A stretch of 64,000 bases of DNA, from assembly GCA_934169745.1 (NCBI GenBank), contig CAKPOE010000008.1, forward strand, positions 1 to 64,000, written 5' to 3'. Under the pieces are notes generated by a model. The model was not told where the DNA came from. It did no database searches and saw only the letters and a program-made list of their open reading frames with translations. This DNA comes from an uncultured Clostridia bacterium (GTDB lineage: Bacteria > Bacillota > Clostridia > TANB77 > UBA1234). Position numbers and translations under genes: made by a program. This document shows positions 1 to 10,201 of this stretch, one piece after another. Numbering within the stretch: the stretch's first letter is position 1; every line of letters starts with the position of its first letter.

Positions 1-2
1 CA

Positions 3-125
3 CTAACAGCTCAAGCTTCTAATGCTACAACAAGTATAAATGTAACAGATGGTTATTATCCAGTTGCAATTTATCAATCAAATATTTCTGTAAGTGAAGA
101 CTACGAAATAAGCGGAACACATTAA
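3..125 (+). CDS. C-terminal end of an unknown protein (partial)
   Basis: An open frame runs in from the left edge and ends with TAA at 123-125. It encodes 40 residues rich in Ser, Thr, Asn and Tyr, with a final stretch reading YYPVAIYQSNISVSEDYE. It is followed directly by a strong hairpin terminator, which supports this being the real end of a gene. The composition suggests an exported or surface protein, but nothing diagnostic is visible. Function unknown. Confidence 0.5.
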   Translation, partial: LTAQASNATTSINVTDGYYPVAIYQSNISVSEDYEISGTH

Positions 126-132
126 TATTATT

Positions 133-174
133 CATAAAAATGAGTATACCAAGGTATACTCATTTTTTATATAT
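133..174 (+). terminator. Rho-independent terminator
   Basis: A 9-bp perfect stem (GAGTATACC / GGTATACTC) with an AA loop is followed by a run of six T. It closes the partial gene at the left edge. Confidence 0.85.
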
Positions 175-220
175 CATACTACTTTTTCTATAGTATTTTG
201 TAGAAATTTGCAGTATCTTA

Positions 221-229
221 TGATATAAT
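221..229 (+). promoter_or_regulatory. Extended -10 promoter of ttcA
   Basis: TG at 221-222 precedes TATAAT at 224-229 with one base between, the extended -10 form. The -35 region is poor. It lies 34 bp before the ttcA start. Confidence 0.5.
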
Positions 230-262
230 ACAATTCGAAATTTACTTACGGAGGTACGTGTT

Positions 263-979
263 ATGCAACATATAATTAGTAGTATGAGAAAGGCAATTGA
301 AGATTACAATATGATAGAAGAAGGAGACAAAATTGCTGTTGGGCTTTCTGGTGGAAAAGATAGTATAACTCTTTTACTTGCTTTAGATAATTTAAGAAAG
401 TGGTATCCAAAAAAATTTGATATAGTGGCACTTACTATCGATCCTGGTGGAAATATTTTTGACACTACGGAACTAGAAGCTTTTTGTAAGAGTCTTAATA
501 TTGAATATGTTATTGAAAAAACAAATATAAAAGAAGTTGTTTTTGATATCAGAAAAGAAAAAAATCCTTGTTCTCTTTGTGCAAATTTAAGAAGAGGTGC
601 ACTAAATGGTGTCGCTGAATCTCTTGGTTGCAATAAAGTAGCTCTTGGTCACCACCAAGATGATGTTATTGAAACATTTCTTTTAAGTCTATTTTACGAA
701 GGTAACATACATACTTTTGCACCAACTACATATTTATCTAGAAAAAATATCGTTACGATAAGACCTATGATTTACGTTACAGAAAAAGAAATAAAAGGAT
801 TTGCAAATAAAAATAATTTACCTGTTATGAAAAAAACTTGTCCTAATGATGGATATAGTAAAAGAGAATATATGAAGAACTTAATAAAAACGTTAACAAA
901 TGATATTCCTAAAATTAAAGCATGTATATTTGGTGCAATTACACGTTCAAATATTCCTGGATGGAATAAAGACGCCTAA
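263..979 (+). CDS. ttcA: tRNA 2-thiocytidine synthetase TtcA-like
   Basis: Member of the PP-loop ATPase family that thiolates cytidine 32 of tRNAs using a 4Fe-4S cluster. The PP-loop motif SGGKDS is at about residues 30-35. The family-typical CSLCANLRRGAL follows at about residue 100, and a third cysteine lies in KKTCPND near residue 193; these three cysteines are the expected cluster ligands. Length is 238 aa, somewhat short against about 310 for E. coli TtcA but normal for Firmicutes homologues. The ATG has GGAGGT just upstream. It is a single-gene unit with its own extended -10 promoter. The assignment to the TtcA/TtuA group is firm; the exact tRNA position modified is inferred. Confidence 0.85.
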   Translation: MQHIISSMRKAIEDYNMIEEGDKIAVGLSGGKDSITLLLALDNLRKWYPKKFDIVALTIDPGGNIFDTTELEAFCKSLNIEYVIEKTNIKEVVFDIRKEKNPCSLCANLRRGALNGVAESLGCNKVALGHHQDDVIETFLLSLFYEGNIHTFAPTTYLSRKNIVTIRPMIYVTEKEIKGFANKNNLPVMKKTCPNDGYSKREYMKNLIKTLTNDIPKIKACIFGAITRSNIPGWNKDA

Positions 980-1008
980 ATAATTTAATATCAAGGAGGT
1001 ATCTAAAT

Positions 1009-3853
1009 TTGAAAAAATTTTTTATTTTTCTTGCATTGTTTATTTCTATAACAATGCCTGTTTTTGCTGCTACTACTCTATACCAAACAACAGCCGAATC
1101 AAAAATCTCGTCAGGTGTATTATTAAAGAATTATATTCGATTTACTTCTTCTGGCTGGCAAAATATAAACGTTCTAGAAATTGATATGGATGATAAGTAT
1201 ACAAATTTGGGACTACTTACTTCTGAAAATCGGAGTGGGTACTCTACAAAATCTAAAGACAATGGCTACAAATGCAGATTCAATCGCAGCTATAAATGCA
1301 GATTTCTTTCAGGCTAATTCTGGTAAAGGTTCTTCAATAGGAATTGCTGTGGAAGATGGAGAAATAATTAGTTCAGCTTATTCTTTAAACAAAGATAAAA
1401 ATAAATTCGCAACCTTTGTACTAGATGAAGGTAAATCTATTTTTTATGATTACTTTACGAATGAAATTATTTTAACATCGCAAAAAACAAATGAAAGTTT
1501 TTCAGTCGGTGAAGTTAATAAATTTCCTAATACTTTTGAAAATTTAGTTATTTATACTCCAGCTTGGGGAACTAACTCTCATGGAAGTGTTGAGGGCTTA
1601 CCTTTAACAGAGATGATTGTAGAAAATGGCAAGGTAACCGACATTATATACAATGAAAGTTCAGTTCAAATTCCAGAAGATGGATACGTTGTTTCTGGAA
1701 TTGGTGCAGGTGCAGAATTCATAAACAACAACTTCAAGGTTGGTACAAAGGTAAAATTAAATATAAAAACAACAATTGATATTGATGAAATAAATCTAGC
1801 AGTATCTGGAGGCTCTGTTCTATTAAATAGAGGAAATATACCTTCTACTTTTACTGATAGAATTTCCGGAACGCATCCGAGGACTGCAATTGGTTCTTCA
1901 AAAGATGAAAGTACGGTATATTTAGTTACTGTCGATGGACGACAAAAGAAAAGTATTGGTATGACAGAGCAGGAACTTGCAGAATTTCTAAAAGAAATAG
2001 GTGTATACAATGCAATAAATCTAGATGGTGGCGGTTCAACCACAATGGTTGCAAGAAAGCTGGGAGAAAATACATTAAGCACAATTAATACACCTAGTGG
2101 CGGAAGTTTGAGGTCTATAATAAATGGAATTGGTGTATTTAATAATGCTCCTTCTTCTTCTAAAGTAACTAACTTAATTATTGAAGTTTCAGATACGAAT
2201 GTATTCAAAGGAAAAGAAAGAGAAATTAAAGTAAAAGGCTATAATAAATATTATAATCCTGTTGATATTGATGAAAAAGATATCAAATGGACTTATGACG
2301 GTGTTCCTGTAGAAGTAAATAATGGAATATTAACAGGAAATACAGTTGGAATGACTATGTTGAAAGCAACCTTAGGTAAAGCTTCTGCGAAAATAGAAAT
2401 AAATATTTTAAGTGACCCAAGTGAGCTTTCTATCACACCAAAGAAAAGTACAATCTCTTCTGGCAAAAATGTTTCATTCAAAATTGAAGCTAAAAACAAA
2501 AACGGTTACTACTCTTACTTATCAGATGATGAAATATCTTGGAAAATAGAAAACTATATTTTAAATAATTCTGTTCAAAGTTCTATACCTGAAAATGCAA
2601 AAATAGAAAATGGTACATTTTCAGCAACAACATCTGGCGATTACATCATTTCAGTTAGTGATGGAAATATAAAATCTTTTGCTTTAATTACTGTAAGCGG
2701 AAAAGGTGTAAAAGTTATAGATGATTTTGAAGGCGAAGAAAATTATGTTTTCGACCCATATCCAGATGAAGTCGGTGGCGATGCTGTCAAAACAGATGAA
2801 CAAGCTCATTCTGGAAAATATTCAACAAAACTTTCGTATGATTTCAAACGAGATATACAAATAAGAGCTGCTTATATAGAATTCAAAAACAAAGGCGTTG
2901 ATATTCCGGAAGGCACAACAGATGTTGGCTTTTGGCTATACAATGATTCACCAAAAGAAGATCATATAAAAATAAAATTAAAAGATGCTAATGGTAGGTA
3001 TCATTTAATAGTTGTTCAAAAGGGAATTACGCACACTGGCTGGAAAGAGTTTACCTATTCACTTGCAAACATTCCACTACCAGGAAAGATAACTGATATT
3101 TACTTGGCACAAGATAATATTAACATACAATCTAGTGGCTACGTATATGTTGATGACTTAACATTCTACACAGAAACTACTGCAAGTACAACAACTACTA
3201 AATTACCAAAAGATATTAAAGGCATTGATGAATTAAATAAGCCTTCATCGTTAGGAAGCGATGATTCATTTAGAATTGCTGTCATCGATAAAATCGATTC
3301 GGCTTCTCTTATGATAGAAAACTTAAGAAATTTAATGCTAAAAGAAACAATTACGTCAAATGCAGATTTTGCAATCTTTACTTCACAAAAAGATTCAAAT
3401 TTGCTAGAAGATATTGATGTAGAAAAACTAGTTATGAATGGCTATTCAACCCAAGATTATAAAAATTCTACATTTATAACTATTGATAGTAGTAAATCCG
3501 GTATTAGAAATACTGATAGTAATCAATGGGTTACATTACAGAAAGATATAAGAAAATCAGATGCCGAAAATATATTTATCATAACAAATAATTCACTTGA
3601 TAATTTTTCTGATAATAATGAGGCAAGGTTATTTATTGATATGCTTTGTGATTTGCGAAGAGAAGTTAAGAAAAATATTTGGGTACTCCATACAGGAAAC
3701 TACACAGATTATTCAATGGAAAGAGGAATTAAATATTTAGGAATAAATAATAATACAACTGACGCATCTGAAATTGGTAGCAATACAAATTGCATATTAA
3801 TAACGGTAAATGGAAAGAATTTAACATATGAAATAAAAAATGTATTTGATTAA
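1009..3853 (+). CDS. Secreted phosphodiester glycosidase (NAGPA-like) multidomain protein, read through a +1 frameshift at CGG
   Basis: The first frame starts at TTG 1009, preceded by AAGGAGG, and begins with a signal peptide (MKKFFIFLALFISITMPVFA). It runs to a stop at 1315-1317. The rest of the protein continues in the +1 frame to 3853. The join fits best at CGG 1231-1233 (AAT CGG AGT): dropping the C gives GAA AAT GGA GTG and continues into LKTMATNADSIAAINADFF, the conserved core of phosphodiester glycosidase (DUF2233/NAGPA) domains. Such enzymes cleave sugar-phosphodiester linkages, often on the cell surface. Later come Ig-like/Big-type repeats, a carbohydrate-binding-like beta domain (about 500-650) and a C-terminal phosphatase-like region. 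Total about 947 aa. If there is no frameshifting, this is a broken gene. Confidence 0.75.
1231..1233 (+). other. Candidate +1 frameshift site (CGG), glycosidase gene
   Basis: In-frame context is GAA AAT CGG AGT GGG. Skipping C1231 gives GAA AAT GGA GTG GGT and the conserved downstream domain. Confidence 0.65.
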
Positions 3854-3854
3854 C

Positions 3855-3897
3855 AAAAAGTGACTGTTGAAAAATTAACTATCAACAGTCACTTTTT
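3855..3897. terminator. Bidirectional terminator
   Basis: Arms AAAAAGTGACTGTTGA and TCAACAGTCACTTTTT pair perfectly, with A-runs before and T-runs after. It sits between the convergent glycosidase and pseudopilin genes. Confidence 0.9.
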
Positions 3898-3910
3898 ATA
3901 TTGTTTAAAT

Positions 3911-4330
3911 CTATTTGTGTTTTATCTGCAATTCATCTAGCCATTTCATTTCTTGATCTGTATACTCCTTAACGCCTAGTTCACCATCTTGTATATATAT
4001 TTTTCCTTTAAAATATTCTGGTATTTCTTTAAATATAAATATAGGTGTATCTTCATTTGTCCCATCTTCTACTTTTCCAGTGTTTTCAGCTCTTTCGGAT
4101 GTTCCATCCCACGATAATTTATCTTTTCTATAATTGTCTAATTCGAGTTCAGCAGATTCATGGTATATATTAAGCCTCTCCTCTAATCCTCTCACTCTTG
4201 CATAATAAGTTGTCTTGTCCATCATATTAAATGTATCATAGTTAATAGTAATAACTATAGCTGCAAGAATAATTATAACAATTATTGTAACAACTAATGC
4301 AATTAATGAAATACCATTTTGAGTTTTCAT
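3911..4330 (-). CDS. Type IV pilin-like prepilin
   Basis: The 139-aa product begins with a short basic leader, then a G followed by ISLIALVVTIIVIIILAAIV. This is the class of Firmicutes prepilin-like N-termini cleaved after Gly and N-methylated. The residue that is normally Glu at position +5 is Ala here. The remainder is a soluble, acidic region with no recognised domain. It stands alone, head to head with the glycosidase terminator, and no assembly ATPase is adjacent. It may be a minor pseudopilin or a surface protein using the same export route; the function is inferred only from the N-terminus. Confidence 0.6.
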   Translation of the reverse strand: MKTQNGISLIALVVTIIVIIILAAIVITINYDTFNMMDKTTYYARVRGLEERLNIYHESAELELDNYRKDKLSWDGTSERAENTGKVEDGTNEDTPIFIFKEIPEYFKGKIYIQDGELGVKEYTDQEMKWLDELQIKHK

Positions 4331-4354
4331 ATTAAACTCCCCTTTTATTATAAT

Positions 4355-5716
4355 TTACAATGCTTTATCTATTGTTTCGTGAATTTTGTTCATTATACTT
4401 TCAACACTTTCTTGTGTCTTTGCTTCAGCTTTAATCGTTAATTTTGGTTCTGTATTTGAGCATCTTACTAATCCCCAGCCATCTTCAAACAGAACTCTAG
4501 CGCCATCAACATCAATTACTTTATAACCATCATTTATAAAGCTCTCTTTTACTTTATTAACGATTTCTACTTTTTTCTCATCAGGTATCATTACAAATTG
4601 TTCTGGAGTTCCAACATATTTTGTAACCCCATCTAACAATTCAGACATTTTTTTATTTGTATTAGAAAGTATTTTCAAAATTCTGGCAGCTGAATAAAAA
4701 GAGTCATCAAAGCCAAAATACTCATCGTTAAAATAAATATGTCCAGCATACTCACCAGCAAAAATCAAGTTGTTCTTCCTTATCTCATCTTTTATAAATG
4801 GACTTCCAACTTTAACAAATCTTGGTTTTCCACCTAGTTTTTCAATTTCTTCATATAAACTTTGTGTACATTTTACATCTAAAATGCCTTCTGCACCGGG
4901 ATGAGTTTTTATCAAATCTCTCCATATCACAATCATAAATTCATCGCCAAATAATATCTTTCCATTTTCATCAAAGCAGATTATTCTATCTGCATCTCCA
5001 TCAAATGCAATTCCAATGTCACAATTATGTCTTGCAACAATCTTTTCAAAATCAAGCATGTTTCTTTCTTGTGAAGGATCTGGATGATGAATTGGAAAAT
5101 TTCCATCAGGACTATCACAGACTGAAAGCATCTCAACACCAAGTTTTTCAAAGAATGGCTTAATATAAAGCGAAGCTACTCCACTACCACAATCAACTGC
5201 AACCTTAAGTTTTCTGTCTCCAAGTTTCACTCTATCTGTAATATAATCTATATAAGTCTCTTTTATATCTTTATCTTCAACTATTCCTGGAACATCAGAA
5301 ATTTCAAACTCTCCTGCTTCTACAAATCTTCTTAATTCTTGAATTTCTTCACCAAAAATAGTGTCTCTTCCTAATGCACATATCTTTAATCCATTGTACT
5401 CCTTTGGATTATGACTTGCGGTAATCATTATCGAAGGTTTTATTTTTAAAACTTCTCTTGCAAAATATGTCATAGGTGTCATGCAAACACCTATGTTCAC
5501 AACATTTACACCAGTTGAAATAATTCCTTTTGTTAATGCATTAAATAAACTATCGGAAGAGAGTCTGACATCTCTTCCTACTATAATTTGTGTTTCACCT
5601 TTTCTTTTCATCATGCTAGCAAATCCAGCACCTATAAGCTCTGCAGCTTCTTCGTTTAAATCTGTAGGATAAACACCCCTAATATCATAGCCTCTAAAAA
5701 TATTTTTATTTATCAT
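4355..5716 (-). CDS. Phosphomannomutase/phosphoglucomutase family enzyme
   Basis: Alpha-D-phosphohexomutase interconverting hexose 1- and 6-phosphates for cell-wall or polysaccharide precursors. The N-terminus FRGYDIRGVYP is typical. The phosphoserine loop TASHNPKEYNG is at about residue 100, the metal-binding loop DGDADR near 243, and the C-terminal phosphate-binding RCSNTEPKL near 425. I chose ATG 5716 (453 aa) because GGAGGT lies 5 bases upstream; an in-frame TTG at 5728 overlaps that ribosome site and is unlikely. Whether mannose or glucose is the main substrate cannot be read from the sequence. Confidence 0.9.
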   Translation of the reverse strand: MINKNIFRGYDIRGVYPTDLNEEAAELIGAGFASMMKRKGETQIIVGRDVRLSSDSLFNALTKGIISTGVNVVNIGVCMTPMTYFAREVLKIKPSIMITASHNPKEYNGLKICALGRDTIFGEEIQELRRFVEAGEFEISDVPGIVEDKDIKETYIDYITDRVKLGDRKLKVAVDCGSGVASLYIKPFFEKLGVEMLSVCDSPDGNFPIHHPDPSQERNMLDFEKIVARHNCDIGIAFDGDADRIICFDENGKILFGDEFMIVIWRDLIKTHPGAEGILDVKCTQSLYEEIEKLGGKPRFVKVGSPFIKDEIRKNNLIFAGEYAGHIYFNDEYFGFDDSFYSAARILKILSNTNKKMSELLDGVTKYVGTPEQFVMIPDEKKVEIVNKVKESFINDGYKVIDVDGARVLFEDGWGLVRCSNTEPKLTIKAEAKTQESVESIMNKIHETIDKAL

Positions 5717-5755
5717 TTGTACCTCCAATAAAATCTAAAAGTTAACACACTCAAA

Positions 5756-7678
5756 CTATATATCCAAATTAGTTACATACTTTGCGTTCTCTTGAATAAA
5801 GTTTCTTCTAGGTTCAACCTCGTCACCCATTAGTATTGTAAATATTTCATCTGCTCTTGCAGCATCTTCCATCTGTATTTTTACTAATGTTCTTCTTTCT
5901 GGATCCATTGTTGTCTCCCAAAGTTGTTCAGGATTCATCTCTCCTAGACCTTTATATCTTTGAATAGTTGTATTTTCTTTTCCAACTTCGCTTAATTTTT
6001 GTGCTAATTCTTCATCAGTATAACAATAAATCTCCTCTTTCATTCCTTTTTTAGTAATTTTGTATAGAGGTGGTTGAGCTGCATAAATTCTTCCTGCTTC
6101 CAAAAGCGGTCTCATATATCTAAAGAAGAATGTTAACAAAAGTGTTCTTATGTGAGCACCGTCAACATCGGCATCGGCCATCATTATTATTTTTCCATAT
6201 CTTATTTTTGATATATCAAACTCGCTTCCTATACCAGCTCCTATAGCCATTATAACTGGTGATAATTTATCATTATTATATATCTTATCAACTCTTGTTT
6301 TTTCAACGTTAAGCATTTTTCCCCACATTGAAAGGATAGCTTGGAATTTTCTGTCTCTTCCTTGCTTAGCACTACCACCAGCAGAATCTCCCTCGACAAG
6401 GTATAATTCGCATCTTTCAGGATCTTTTTCACTACAATCTGCCAATTTACCAGGAAGAGAATTACTCTCTAATGCTGTTTTTCTTCTTGCTAAATCTCTT
6501 GCCTTTCTTGCTGCCTCTCTCGCTCTTGCTGCACTAATGCATTTCTCTAATATAGCCTTTGCAACAGTAGGATTTTCTTCAAGATAATCCGCAAGTCTAT
6601 CATTCATAATACCTGTAACAATACCCGTAACATTACTGTTGCCAAGCTTTGTTTTAGTTTGTCCCTCAAATTGAGGTTCACTTACTTTAACACTTACAAC
6701 AGCAGTCATACCTTCTCTTATATCATCACCAACAAGGTTTGCGTCTTTATCTTTCAATATGTTATATTTTCTTGCATAGTCATTAAAACATTTTGTAAGT
6801 GAACGTTTGAAGCCTTCTAAATGTGTACCACCTTCAGGCGTTGGTATATTGTTAACAAATGTAATTGTATTTTCAGAATATGAAGTTGTATATTGAATTG
6901 CGATTTCTACAGGTACTTCATCTCCACCTTCTATATATATTGGTTTCTTATTTATTACTTCCTTGTTTTTATTCAAAAATTCGACGAAAGAAATAAGTCC
7001 ACCTTCGTAATGAAAATCATAATCAACTTCTGGGTCAGGACGTTCGTCTTTTACTGTTATTCTAAGTCCTTTATTTAAGAAAGCCATCTCTCTCATTCTT
7101 TGTACAAGAGTTTCCAAATCGAAATCTAAAGTTTCAAAAATTGTGTCATCTGGTAAGAAAGTAACCTTTGTACCAGTCTTCTTTGTATCCCCAATTCTTT
7201 CTAACTTAGTCTTTGTTTTTCCTCTCTCATATCTTTGTTTGTATACGCCTTCTCCATTTGAAACTTCTACTTCAAGCCATGTAGATAAAGCATTAACAAC
7301 AGACGCACCAACTCCGTGAAGTCCTCCAGATACTTTGTATCCTCCACCGCCAAATTTACCACCAGCGTGTAGAATTGTATAAACAACTTCAACTGTTGGA
7401 ATTCCCATCTTATGGTGAATACCTATAGGAATACCACGTCCATTATCAATTACTGTAACAGTATTATCTTTATGTAGTATAAGATTGATTTCTGTACAAA
7501 AACCAGCCAAAGCTTCATCAACGCTATTATCTACTATTTCATATATTAAGTGATGAAGTCCTCTTTGTGAAACAGATCCAATGTACATACCAGGTCTTTT
7601 TCTAACAGCTTCTAACCCTTCAAGTACTTGAATACTATCTTCATTATATTCATTTGTTACCTTTACATCTTTTGACAT
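5756..7678 (-). CDS. gyrB: DNA gyrase subunit B
   Basis: ATPase subunit of gyrase, which introduces negative supercoils. The 640-aa product has the GHKL ATPase domain (VDNSVDEALAG at about 46, GRGIPIG, GLHGVGASVVNALS). The transducer domain follows, then the TOPRIM domain with EGDSAGGSAKQGRDR and the acidic DADVDGAHIRT motif. The C-terminal GyrB tail with QRYKGLGEMNPEQLWETTM is intact. It is the last gene of the dnaA-side operon running away from the origin. The start has a good AGGAG site (the plus strand reads CTCCT at 7687-7691). Confidence 0.97.
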   Translation of the reverse strand: MSKDVKVTNEYNEDSIQVLEGLEAVRKRPGMYIGSVSQRGLHHLIYEIVDNSVDEALAGFCTEINLILHKDNTVTVIDNGRGIPIGIHHKMGIPTVEVVYTILHAGGKFGGGGYKVSGGLHGVGASVVNALSTWLEVEVSNGEGVYKQRYERGKTKTKLERIGDTKKTGTKVTFLPDDTIFETLDFDLETLVQRMREMAFLNKGLRITVKDERPDPEVDYDFHYEGGLISFVEFLNKNKEVINKKPIYIEGGDEVPVEIAIQYTTSYSENTITFVNNIPTPEGGTHLEGFKRSLTKCFNDYARKYNILKDKDANLVGDDIREGMTAVVSVKVSEPQFEGQTKTKLGNSNVTGIVTGIMNDRLADYLEENPTVAKAILEKCISAARAREAARKARDLARRKTALESNSLPGKLADCSEKDPERCELYLVEGDSAGGSAKQGRDRKFQAILSMWGKMLNVEKTRVDKIYNNDKLSPVIMAIGAGIGSEFDISKIRYGKIIMMADADVDGAHIRTLLLTFFFRYMRPLLEAGRIYAAQPPLYKITKKGMKEEIYCYTDEELAQKLSEVGKENTTIQRYKGLGEMNPEQLWETTMDPERRTLVKIQMEDAARADEIFTILMGDEVEPRRNFIQENAKYVTNLDI

Positions 7679-7748
7679 TTAATCTTCTCCTTTGTTTTGA
7701 AATCATTTACTGTGTATTCTTCAAAGCTATATATCTAAGAACATTTTG

Positions 7749-7970
7749 TTAAATATTTTTATTTAATCTTTTTGCCATTGTGCTTACTAATATATTAGAT
7801 AAATAATTTCCTTTTTCAGCTATTATTACTGTTTTCTTTTCATTTATATCATCATCGATTTTATCAAGAAACTCTTTATTTTCGCTAGAACTTTTTAAAG
7901 AATTTATATCAAATATTCCAATAATATCTTTTGATTTTATTAAATTATTTTCACCTATATGTAAGAACAT
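7749..7970 (-). CDS. remB: RemB (YaaB/DUF370) small regulator-like protein
   Basis: A 73-aa product starting MFLHIGENNLIKSKDIIGIFDI, the typical opening of RemB/YaaB, which sits between recF and gyrB in many Firmicutes. The family includes the matrix regulator RemA; the role of RemB is poorly known. The ATG at 7970 lies one base after the recF stop (TGA-A-ATG), and GGAGAG inside the recF end serves as its ribosome site, so it is translationally coupled. An upstream in-frame start within recF is possible but not supported. Confidence 0.8.
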   Translation of the reverse strand: MFLHIGENNLIKSKDIIGIFDINSLKSSSENKEFLDKIDDDINEKKTVIIAEKGNYLSNILVSTMAKRLNKNI

Positions 7971-7971
7971 T

Positions 7972-9054
7972 TCACTCTCCTTTGTACTTAACAATTCCTC
8001 TATCTATATTATATAATTTTATGTTTTTTGTCAAACAATCATATTTCAAAATTAAATTAACGTCTGTACAAGTAATAAAAACTTGATAATTTTTAATATT
8101 CTCAAAAATAGAATTTATTCTATCAACATCCAACTCTGACGTTATATCATCTAAAAGTAAAATTGGATTTTCTCCAATCTCATCTCTCACAATATTCATC
8201 TCAGACATTTTTAAAGAAAGTACAGCTGTCTTGTGCTGACCTTGAGAACCGTACATATTAAGCGATTCATCATTTATAAACATTTCAAAATCGTCTCTAT
8301 GCATTCCTTCAGAAGTGTAACCTCTTAATAAATCTAAACTTAATTTATCATTTAACAATTTTTTAAATTGTTCTTTATTTTTAAAACTCGTTTTATATTT
8401 TATTTTTATTTTTTCTAAATCGTTTGTAAGTTTTGGATGAACAATTTCCAAATTTTTTTGCAACTTTTCCACATATTCTTGACGATATGTGAATATCTTT
8501 TCTGAAAATTCAGCTAATTGTTCATTCCATATATCTATGCTATCTACCTTTTTACTTTTTAACGCAGCATTTCTTTGTTCCAACACTCTGTTATATGAAT
8601 TTAATTCGTGTAAATATTTTGGTCTCAATTGACTAATTAAAATATCTAAAAATTTTCTTCGCTGTGCTGGTCCTTGTTTTAAAATAATCATATCATCTGG
8701 AGAAAAAATAACTATATTTATATTTCCGACAAGCTCACTATTTTTGTTTAACTTAATGCCATTTAATTTAATACATTTTTTCTCAGTTTTATTTAGGTCT
8801 ATTTCTATTTCATTTTCTCTATTATTTTTTTCATATTTAACAACAACTTTAGAAGCATTATTTTCAAAACGAATTAATTCATTTTCTTTGTGCGTTCTAA
8901 AAGACCTTCCTAATGCACAAAAATACAAAGCTTCTAATATATTAGTTTTTCCTTGTGCGTTTTTTCCATAAAAAACATTTATATTTTCATTTAAATCAAT
9001 CTGTTGTTTATCATAATTTCTAAAATTTTCAAGGTAAATATTCTTGATTAACAT
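7972..9054 (-). CDS. recF: DNA replication and repair protein RecF
   Basis: SMC-like ATPase loading RecA at gaps and involved in recombinational repair. The Walker A motif GKNAQGKTN is near residue 30, the signature region YGSQGQHKTAVLSLK near 268, and Walker B LLLDDITSELD near 300. At 360 aa it matches the family. Order dnaA-dnaN-recF-remB-gyrB is the classical Firmicutes origin cluster. The spacing to dnaN is only 28 bp. Confidence 0.95.
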   Translation of the reverse strand: MLIKNIYLENFRNYDKQQIDLNENINVFYGKNAQGKTNILEALYFCALGRSFRTHKENELIRFENNASKVVVKYEKNNRENEIEIDLNKTEKKCIKLNGIKLNKNSELVGNINIVIFSPDDMIILKQGPAQRRKFLDILISQLRPKYLHELNSYNRVLEQRNAALKSKKVDSIDIWNEQLAEFSEKIFTYRQEYVEKLQKNLEIVHPKLTNDLEKIKIKYKTSFKNKEQFKKLLNDKLSLDLLRGYTSEGMHRDDFEMFINDESLNMYGSQGQHKTAVLSLKMSEMNIVRDEIGENPILLLDDITSELDVDRINSIFENIKNYQVFITCTDVNLILKYDCLTKNIKLYNIDRGIVKYKGE

Positions 9055-9082
9055 TATATCCTCCGCACCGTACCGTAAAAAA

Positions 9083-10201
9083 TTATTCTTTCAAACGAAC
9101 TGGTGAAACCATATAAATAAATTTATCATCAACAACTGGTTTAATTATACAAGGTGAAATATTACTTCCAAAATCCATATAAATTTCATCATCTTCTATA
9201 TTTTTTAATGCATCTAATAAATATTTATGATTAAAACCTATTTCTAATTCTTTACCTTCTGTCTCTATTAAAACTTCCTCTTTTGCATCTCCTATTTGTG
9301 AAGTACAAGAAACAATCAAACTTCCTAAATTTATAAACAATTTGATTGGATATTTTTTCTCTTTCTCTCCTGCTGTTACAGAGAAAATAGAAGCTCTTTC
9401 TATAGCGTTTTGTAAATTTTCTTTCTTTACTTTTATTCTTGTTTCTTTATCTTTAGGAATAACATTATTATAATTTAAGAACTCTCCTTCTAATAATCTA
9501 GTAACAATTTTACAATTATCAAATTCAAATAAAGCTTGATTTTTAGAAATACCTATTCTTATCTCATTATCATCATCAGAAATATTTTTAATTACTTCAC
9601 TCAAATATTTGCCAGGAATTATTGCTGTAAAATCATCACTAGCATCAACAGCAAGTGTTTTTCTAAGAGCCAATCTAAAACCATCAACAGCAACAACAAA
9701 TAGCTTTCCTTCTTTTATTTCAAATAAACATCCTGTAAATATAGGCCTGTTTTCATCTGTACTTACAGCAAACATTGTTTTTTTAACCATTTCTTTAAAC
9801 ATTTTTTGAGAAAGAGCTATTGCTTTTTCCACATTTATAGTTGGTAGTGTGGAAAAGTTATCTGGATTCATAGTTGAAAGTTTATAAACAGAACCTTCAC
9901 ATTCAATAACTAATAATTTGTTTTCGTTTACATATATAGTAAGTTCTGAATTTGGTAATTTTCTTATTATATCTACAAACATTCTACAATCAACAACTGT
10001 TTTTCCTTCTTCAGCAATATAACAATCGTTAATAACATATTCCATACCTATATCTAAATCATTAGTTGTTAAAATTAATGTATTATTTTTTAAGTTAATT
10101 AATATTCCTTCTAGTATTGGATCAGGAGTTCTTCCTACGGAAGTACGACTTACGTTGTTTAATCCTATTAATAATTTTTCTTTTTCACAAACAAATTTCA
10201 T
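9083..10201 (-). CDS. dnaN: DNA polymerase III sliding clamp (beta subunit)
   Basis: Ring-shaped processivity factor for replicative polymerase. The start was set at ATG 10201 (MKFVCEKEKLLIGLNNVSR, 372 aa), preceded by AGAGGTTT; an open extension of 55 codons upstream has no ribosome site and overlaps DnaA-box-like sequence. The product contains the three clamp domains in order, including EGILINLKNNTLILTTNDLDI and, at the C-terminus, YMVSPVRLKE as the expected MxPxR tail. Confidence 0.95.
   Translation of the reverse strand: MKFVCEKEKLLIGLNNVSRTSVGRTPDPILEGILINLKNNTLILTTNDLDIGMEYVINDCYIAEEGKTVVDCRMFVDIIRKLPNSELTIYVNENKLLVIECEGSVYKLSTMNPDNFSTLPTINVEKAIALSQKMFKEMVKKTMFAVSTDENRPIFTGCLFEIKEGKLFVVAVDGFRLALRKTLAVDASDDFTAIIPGKYLSEVIKNISDDDNEIRIGISKNQALFEFDNCKIVTRLLEGEFLNYNNVIPKDKETRIKVKKENLQNAIERASIFSVTAGEKEKKYPIKLFINLGSLIVSCTSQIGDAKEEVLIETEGKELEIGFNHKYLLDALKNIEDDEIYMDFGSNISPCIIKPVVDDKFIYMVSPVRLKE

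Noticed and set aside
1231..1233. Plain sequencing error as the explanation of the glycosidase frame break
   Set aside because: A single case could be an error, but four other genes in the window break in the same direction at the same codon; errors would not prefer CGG every time. Raw reads are still needed.
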